NCBI GenBank assembly: GCA_026710325.1
Contig: JAPORH010000017.1
Coordinates: 1-40,656 of the forward strand
Length of the DNA: 40,656 bases
DNA from: Litoreibacter sp.
GTDB taxonomy: Bacteria; Pseudomonadota; Alphaproteobacteria; Rhodobacterales; Rhodobacteraceae
Direction: 5' to 3'
The position numbers were made by a program, and so were the translations under genes. Below, piece by piece: positions 34,928-40,656 of this stretch. A model generated the notes under the pieces. It searched no databases. It was given only the letters and a program-made list of their open reading frames with translations, and was not told the origin of the DNA. The number at the start of each line of letters is the position of its first letter. Positions within the stretch are counted from its first letter, which is position 1.

Positions 34928-35737
34928 CTACGAAACCATTGAACGCTTACGCAATCGCATGCAACCCAAAGCGCCCAAACCACAGACTATCAAAGGTAGA
35001 CCAGCCGGCAGTGGAACCGGCGCGAGGTCGTCCAGAACCGGACGGAAGTCGCCCGTAGAACTGACCATCCAATCACCATCCAAATTGAGCGTTCCTTGGA
35101 AGAATGCGCCGATCGGCGTGAATTGTCCCATCTGTCCAAACAGGACCATCTCGACGGAAAATTCTTCACCCGCTGCCACGTCTATCTGTCCAGAAAAATC
35201 GAGCGTTCGTATGCCGCCATTGGTGAGAAAAATCGGGTCCGGATCAAGCGTGGACTCATAAATTTGGCCGTAATTGCTTGTCTCGCCGACCAGCGCCAAG
35301 CTGAGGCCATAGTTGTAAAAGTCCCGTAAAGGGGCAAGATCGCTCACGAGCAAATGGAAAATGTCCAAGGTGTAGTCAAAGGTGATGGTTCCGGCTGTAT
35401 CTGCGATATAGCTTTGCCGTTCCTCAACGCGCCCCACACTTGCTGCAAATGCGTCCGGGCTGTTTTCCTGCGTTCGTGCAGAAACCCCGACCCTGTGGTC
35501 ATGCGTGCCTTCATCCGAGGCGGAAAATGTAGATCCACCTGTGTCAGCCGCATTGAGAACCAAGGAATTCTCAGTATTTTCCGGCGGAGCGTCAGTTGCG
35601 AATGGGCCAATATTCTGAATACGGTCGTTATCACTCGTTTCAATGAAGCTTAGAAGTGAGACTGTGCCTGCCTGAGCAGAGGCACAAAAAAGCAGCAAAC
35701 CGCTGAATGCGATTGCGCCAAGAGGCAATTTTGTCAT
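34928..35737 (-). CDS. Exported protein with VPLPA-CTERM sorting signal
   Basis: N-terminal signal peptide (MTKLPLGAIAFSGLLLFCASAQA). C-terminal VPLPAGLPLIVCGLGALGCMRLRKRS (motif, TM, basic tail). Confidence 0.85.
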   Translation of the reverse strand: MTKLPLGAIAFSGLLLFCASAQAGTVSLLSFIETSDNDRIQNIGPFATDAPPENTENSLVLNAADTGGSTFSASDEGTHDHRVGVSARTQENSPDAFAASVGRVEERQSYIADTAGTITFDYTLDIFHLLVSDLAPLRDFYNYGLSLALVGETSNYGQIYESTLDPDPIFLTNGGIRTLDFSGQIDVAAGEEFSVEMVLFGQMGQFTPIGAFFQGTLNLDGDWMVSSTGDFRPVLDDLAPVPLPAGLPLIVCGLGALGCMRLRKRSMVS

Positions 35738-35957
35738 GCCGAATTTCCTGTTCTGTTATCAGTGTCCAATGTCCGGGTTTGCCCTGCGAAGAAGGTCTTC
35801 GAGTGCACGCCAGCGTGTCGGGAAATAGCATCATCGAAGTTTCCGAACTTGAGGATTGCCTGAGGGTTTTATGAAGTTTCGAGGTGACCGATCCATATTT
35901 GGTGCGATCATCCACAAGGACTGTGCCGCTAAGAATTTTGATGTGTGTTCAGCCGGC

Positions 35958-36827
35958 TCATTCGGCTTGTTCGACGGTCACGATGTGCTGTTTTATCAGC
36001 TCGGCGGTTTGATCCCTGAATATCACTGGGCCGAGATGGTTCGCACCTTCATGGGCCACGACACGTGCCTGCGTCATGTTGCTTTTCAAAATCTCAACGA
36101 TCCGGCGCGTATGCGCATGTGTTTGAGTTCCGTAAATCAGCGTTAAGGGTATGTCTTGTGGCATCGGTTCTGAACTGTCTTCATAAAGCAATGCGCCGCA
36201 ATCCAAAGGTGCTTTGGGTGCCCAACGCGCCAGCGCGTCTCTGCGTTGGAGGGTCAGGGCTTCCCAGGCGCCGAGCCCGCCCCAAAACTCTGTCATCAGT
36301 TGGGCTCCGAATTCCGGAACCCCGCGCTCAACAGCATCCTGGATCGCAACGCCGAGCATCTCCAGATCTTGAAACAGGCGACGATCCGCGTGGCTTCCAA
36401 AGCGCAAGACGTAGAAAGACGTAGGCTCATAAAGACACAGCGAGGCGACCAATTGCGGATGCGTGCGTGCAATATGAAGGGCGATACTGCCCCCAAAAGA
36501 GTGACCAACCAAATGTACAGGGCCGCCAGCCCGGCGGATTGTGTCAACAAGCGGCGCGGCCTCATTTTGCAGGCGGTAATTTTCCATTGTCCAACCCCGC
36601 GCAACCATTTCGGCTTCACCGAGTTGCGGGAAGTCGTATGTACGGTTTACCCCCAATACATCCCTCAAATAGTGCCATTGTCCCGCACCTGCGCCAGAAC
36701 TGTGCAGGGCCATAATGGGTCGTATGGCAGAGATACCTGACGATACAGGTGGGGAAGAAAACAACGCTTCCAACTCGCTTGGCGTCACTTGATCTGGTTG
36801 TGAAAAATCAGAGAAAATCTGTTTCAT
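35958..36827 (-). CDS. Alpha/beta hydrolase
   Basis: PIMALHSSGAGAGQWHYL, VHLVGHSFGGSIALHIA nucleophile elbow, EGANHLGPV catalytic His region. Confidence 0.9.
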   Translation of the reverse strand: MKQIFSDFSQPDQVTPSELEALFSSPPVSSGISAIRPIMALHSSGAGAGQWHYLRDVLGVNRTYDFPQLGEAEMVARGWTMENYRLQNEAAPLVDTIRRAGGPVHLVGHSFGGSIALHIARTHPQLVASLCLYEPTSFYVLRFGSHADRRLFQDLEMLGVAIQDAVERGVPEFGAQLMTEFWGGLGAWEALTLQRRDALARWAPKAPLDCGALLYEDSSEPMPQDIPLTLIYGTQTHAHTRRIVEILKSNMTQARVVAHEGANHLGPVIFRDQTAELIKQHIVTVEQAE

Positions 36828-37038
36828 TTTGCTGCCTTTCAAAAGGATCTCAGTTGGTGCGAAAGGTTGTCTTGGCATTGCCATTCAACGTTTCACCGAT
36901 GCGCCATTTGTCGGCTTGATCGGAACCGAATGCTTGATGATCCCATGAGGTGTTCGTGAAGATTTGCGCCTGCCATACGCCCCCTCAGTCAGGCATTGCC
37001 ACTTTTCGCTAGGCTATCCCGACGTTAACATCGCGAAT

Positions 37039-38592
37039 ATGGAATACAGGTTTGAAGACTTCACACTGAGTACATCGCGGGTCGAACTGCGTTCCGAAGC
37101 TGGTTTGGTGGATCTGGAACCCAAGACGTTCGATCTGCTGTCATTTCTTGTGAAGAACCACCATCGCGCTGTCAGCAAGGACGAGGTTCTGGAGGCAGTT
37201 TGGCCGGGCGTATTTGTCTCTGATGCGTCAATTTCACAGGCACTGAAACAGCTTCGTCGCGCGCTCGGGGATGATGGAAGAAATCAGAAGTTCATCAAAA
37301 CATTGCGAGGCAAAGGTTTTCGTTTTGTCGCTGACGTCACCGAAGTGTCCCTGAAACCTGCAATACCTCAAGACATCCAACCGACCAGCCCTCAAGGTCA
37401 ACAAAAGCAGCAGCTTCCCGGTGTCGCGGTTCTTCCTTTTGATTTGGTGGGAGAGGAAAACGGGGATTTGGTTTTGGCCATGGCGGTGGCGCATGACGTC
37501 ATTCAGGCTCTATCGCGCCTGCATTGGCTTCGCGTAATTGCGCGCGCAAGCGCCTTTCAGCTTAAAGGCCGTCCGCTGGGCGAAGTGGCCGAACACTTGG
37601 GCGTAAAGTACTGTCTGACGGGAACAATCGAACGTTTGCCTGATCGCTTGGTGATTGCGGCAGAACTTGTTGATTTGTCTCGAAACAGCGTTGTTTGGGT
37701 CGATCAGTTCGAAGGGCCGATTGATGACGTTCATGATTTGCGTGCAAAGATTGTGCGCGGCACTATGGCTTCAATCGAAATGCGCATCTCCCAGCACGAG
37801 GCACGCTTTGCTCAGTCAGATGCAACTGAAAGCCTTGATGCGTGGTCCGCGTTTCACGTTGGCCTCATCCATATGTATCGGTTTACGCAATCGAACAATG
37901 CCCGTGCAATCTCGTTATTTGATCGGGCGATTTCGCTGGATTCCACATTCGCAAAAGCGCATGCAGCTCTGTCATTCGCGCATTTTCAGAGTGCGTTCAA
38001 CGTGTATGACGGCACAGACAAATCCGGGTCAGCGAAGCTGGCGGTTGCGGCCGCTGAACGCAGTTTGGAACTGGATGAATTCGACCACTTCGCAAATTTT
38101 GTCCGTGGCCGAGCCTGTTGGCTGACCGGAGACTTGGAGCGTGGACTTGGTTGGGTATCGCGTTCCATTGAGATAAATCCCAACTTTGCGCAAGGGCATT
38201 ACTCGCAAGGCCTGTTGGGTGTTTTGTCTGATACTGACATCGACTTCTTGGGGGCCTCCGACCAAGCCACGTTGCTCAGCCCGACGGATCCGTTGATGTA
38301 TGGGTTTCATGGCATACGTGCACTCGGGTACCTTCACGAGGGCGCCTATGCAGACGCCGCGATCTGGGCAGACAAATCAGCGCGTGCGCACAATTCCTTG
38401 GTAGTGATGGATCTGGTCGCTGTGATCGCCAATGATCTGGCAGGGAATGGTGACGCGGCGCAACGTTGGGCTTCCCGCGCGCATGACCGACATCCAGGAA
38501 TAAGCAGTGCGTACTTGTTCGATGCGCTGCCCTTCCGGAACCCCGATTTTCTCGCCAAGGCCACGCAGGTTCTCGGAAAATACGGGGTCTAA
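37039..38592 (+). CDS. OmpR/ToxR-type winged-helix regulator with TPR-like C-terminus
   Basis: YRFEDFTLSTSRVELRSEAGLVDLEPKTFDLLSFLVKNHHRAVSKDEVLEAVWPGVFVSDASISQALKQLRRALGDDGRNQKFIKTLRGKGFRFVADV, then LPGVAVLPFD... and TPR repeats. Confidence 0.9.
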   Translation: MEYRFEDFTLSTSRVELRSEAGLVDLEPKTFDLLSFLVKNHHRAVSKDEVLEAVWPGVFVSDASISQALKQLRRALGDDGRNQKFIKTLRGKGFRFVADVTEVSLKPAIPQDIQPTSPQGQQKQQLPGVAVLPFDLVGEENGDLVLAMAVAHDVIQALSRLHWLRVIARASAFQLKGRPLGEVAEHLGVKYCLTGTIERLPDRLVIAAELVDLSRNSVVWVDQFEGPIDDVHDLRAKIVRGTMASIEMRISQHEARFAQSDATESLDAWSAFHVGLIHMYRFTQSNNARAISLFDRAISLDSTFAKAHAALSFAHFQSAFNVYDGTDKSGSAKLAVAAAERSLELDEFDHFANFVRGRACWLTGDLERGLGWVSRSIEINPNFAQGHYSQGLLGVLSDTDIDFLGASDQATLLSPTDPLMYGFHGIRALGYLHEGAYADAAIWADKSARAHNSLVVMDLVAVIANDLAGNGDAAQRWASRAHDRHPGISSAYLFDALPFRNPDFLAKATQVLGKYGV

Positions 38593-38764
38593 GGCGCGCT
38601 GAAACGTTTGTCCGATTACGGACAGGGCCAACTTAAGCGCTTCCGGATGTTTTCCTCTGACGTTTCAAGAAATCCTCACAGAACCATCAAATGCGGCTCA
38701 AGCACGAACGCCAGGGTCTTTCTAAGGCTGATGCGATCAAATCAGACCTTTGAGAGGACCCAAC

Positions 38765-39532
38765 ATGCAACGCATCTTGATCTTTGTGTACGGCATCGCC
38801 GCTTACATTCTTTTTCTGGCAGTCTTTGGCTATATGGCTGCATTTCTTCTGCAACTGTTCGTACCAAAGAACATCAACGACCTGGGAATTTCTGCACCCG
38901 GAGGTGTGCTTGGCGCAATTGTCCTTAACATCGCGCTGATCGCATTATTCGGTTTCTTGCACAGTCTGTTGGCCCGCGATTGGGTCAAATCAAAGCTGTA
39001 CGGCGTCCTGCCCCGCGCCGCGGAACGCAGCACTTATGTTGTCCAGTCAAGCCTCTGTCTTGCGCTGGCAATGTGGCTTTGGCAGCCATTGGACACCATT
39101 ATTTGGTCCGTTTCAGGACCCATGCAGATGATGGCTTTTGCCTCCTTTGCTCTGGGGACCATGCTTGTGCTTTGGTCCACATTCCTGATTGACCACTTTG
39201 AGCTGTTTGGCTTGCGGCAAATCTGGACACATCTGCGCGGGAAGGACATGCCACAACCAGAATTCAAAACACCAGTGCTTTACCGTTTGGTGCGCCATCC
39301 TATGCAGCTTGGGATCATCGTTCTGGTATTTTCAACACCGCATATGACAGTTGGTCACTTGCTCTTTGCCAGTTCAATGACGGCCTACGTTTTTGTTGGT
39401 CTTTACTTTGAAGAGCGGGCTTTGCTGCGCGTTTTCGGTGCACGCTATGAGGTGTATCAGAGGGACGTTCCCTTCTTATTTCCGCTTCCGTTTCGGAAAG
39501 CCAACCGTCGTTCAAACACCGCTGACCTGTAG
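38765..39532 (+). CDS. NnrU/isoprenylcysteine methyltransferase-type membrane protein; candidate methanethiol S-methyltransferase (MddA-like)
   Basis: Multi-TM, with LGTMLVLWSTFLIDHFELFGLRQIW and LYRLVRHPMQLGIIVLVFSTPHMTVGHLLFA...YFEERALLRVFGARYEVYQRDVP. Confidence 0.72.
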   Translation: MQRILIFVYGIAAYILFLAVFGYMAAFLLQLFVPKNINDLGISAPGGVLGAIVLNIALIALFGFLHSLLARDWVKSKLYGVLPRAAERSTYVVQSSLCLALAMWLWQPLDTIIWSVSGPMQMMAFASFALGTMLVLWSTFLIDHFELFGLRQIWTHLRGKDMPQPEFKTPVLYRLVRHPMQLGIIVLVFSTPHMTVGHLLFASSMTAYVFVGLYFEERALLRVFGARYEVYQRDVPFLFPLPFRKANRRSNTADL

Positions 39533-39597
39533 GTCAGACCTATGCCAGCAGGTGCGCCAACCTGCAGGCCCACTCCTTACAATTAGGACTTAAGCCA

Positions 39598-40323
39598 ATG
39601 ACACAGCATCAAATTATTGCATCTCAAACCTCACTACTTGACCGCCCAATCTGGAACGCGCTGAACACAGATTTTGCCCCAATCGCAGAGTGTATGGGAA
39701 CAGCGCGAGCGCTGCCACGCGAGATGAGCCCATTTGCTGCGTGCGCAGGACTTGCGCTAAACCAGATCCGGGACTTCCTTTTGCTCATCGCGCACCGAAA
39801 GGAGCCCGTGATGACGATCGAAGTGGAAACACCCATATGTCGGCGTCAGTGTATCTTGGAAGACCCAACAGTCGGTATCCAGATGATTGCCAAGCAGCCA
39901 GAGCCGCCGAAAAACACATTAGCAGTTCGCGACCTGAGCGATGCACATGCCACACAGGTTTTGGATTTGGCCGAGCGTTGCAAGCCAGGTCCGTTTCGGT
40001 CCCAAACCCATCGGCTGGGTGACTTCATTGGTGTGTTTCGAGACGAGAGACTTGTTGCAATGGCGGGTCAACGTCTCAAGCTGCCGGGCTTCACCGAAAT
40101 CAGCGCCGTTTGTGTTGAACCGGAGTATCGCGGGAGCGGCTTCGGAGCAGAGCTGGTGCGATGCATGAGCGAACGCATCCCGGATAGTGGAAACGTCCCT
40201 TTCTTGCATGTCTATGCATCCAATACCTCAGCAATTGCGCTGTACGAGCGTTTGGGTTTCGAAGCCCGCGTTCAAGTTCAAGCAACCAACTGGATCAGAA
40301 ACGCGGCGGTCCAGCACGACTAG
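39598..40323 (+). CDS. GNAT family N-acetyltransferase
   Basis: EISAVCVEPEYRGSGFGAELVRCMSERI...FLHVYASNTSAIALYERLGFEARV. Confidence 0.88.
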   Translation: MTQHQIIASQTSLLDRPIWNALNTDFAPIAECMGTARALPREMSPFAACAGLALNQIRDFLLLIAHRKEPVMTIEVETPICRRQCILEDPTVGIQMIAKQPEPPKNTLAVRDLSDAHATQVLDLAERCKPGPFRSQTHRLGDFIGVFRDERLVAMAGQRLKLPGFTEISAVCVEPEYRGSGFGAELVRCMSERIPDSGNVPFLHVYASNTSAIALYERLGFEARVQVQATNWIRNAAVQHD

Positions 40324-40384
40324 GGTCAGGATCCTTGGCACACCACTGGCTTGCGGCAATGTGATAATCTGTTGGTAGCCAAGA

Positions 40385-40656
40385 CTACCCGTCTACGCCG
40401 CTCAAAGGAGTTCCTACATTCAGCCCACCCTTTGTCCACCCATCAAAAGCTCTACGGACGAGTGGGCCAGTAGCGTAGTGAAAGACCAGCTCGTGGCGGA
40501 TGTCGCGCTCAAAGGTGGGCATGACTTTCAATAAGGCCAGCCTAGCAACTTCAACGGCATTAGCATTACCAAGCTCGGCATAAAACCAGACCTGATGGGC
40601 ATGATACCACGGAAAACCGGGCATCGGCACCTTCTCGATCTCCAGCAGTGCGGCTT
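40385..40656 (-). CDS. Hypothetical protein, truncated by the right window edge
   Basis: Open reading continues past the track ATG to the window end (AALLEIEKVPMPGFPWYHAHQVWFYAELGNANAVEVARLALLKVMPTFERDIRHELVFHYATGPLVRRAFDGW). Confidence 0.5.
   Translation of the reverse strand, partial: AALLEIEKVPMPGFPWYHAHQVWFYAELGNANAVEVARLALLKVMPTFERDIRHELVFHYATGPLVRRAFDGWTKGGLNVGTPLSGVDG

Noticed and set aside
34866-35261. 131-aa plus-strand ORF
   Set aside because: It starts in the terminator hairpin and is antisense to the VPLPA-CTERM gene.
1-40656. CRISPR arrays, phage structural genes, toxin-antitoxin pairs and classic defence systems
   Set aside because: No regularly spaced repeats, Cas, capsid/terminase, or recognisable defence or TA proteins were seen on either strand.

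Overview
The window is alphaproteobacterial chromosome and looks Roseobacter/Rhodobacteraceae-like, judged from gene content and family resemblance only. It holds about 37 credible protein genes and two tRNAs, tRNA-Leu(TAA) and tRNA-Cys(GCA). I saw no CRISPR array, prophage or intact IS. Main blocks are: (1) ubiK / lgt-midA-pgeF; (2) a structured-RNA plus small-ORF locus at 3.55-3.95 kb; (3) a tightly packed catabolic operon FMO-Rieske-Rieske-RidA-DUF1028-LysR-ArgE (minus strand, 4.8-11.5 kb) with a perfect palindromic LysR-type box upstream; (4) an AsnC-controlled arginase-ornithine cyclodeaminase-glutaminase-SDH-like operon; (5) cioAB with an uncalled 30-aa DUF2474-like small subunit; (6) efp, rhomboid, putA/putR, cobQ; (7) a pcm-tolC-acidic protein block resembling the PopZ neighbourhood; (8) an accessory-looking right third with a DUF1127/STAS pair, an IS3 transposase relic, a VPLPA-CTERM protein and an MddA-like methyltransferase. 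The strongest candidates for undescribed biology are the twin-Rieske operon with its palindrome, the 3.55-3.95 kb RNA/small-protein locus, the switch-like RNA region near 32.85 kb, the PopZ-like acidic protein, and the overlapping DUF1127-STAS gene pair. Family calls come from reading translations by eye. No database search or folding computation was run.
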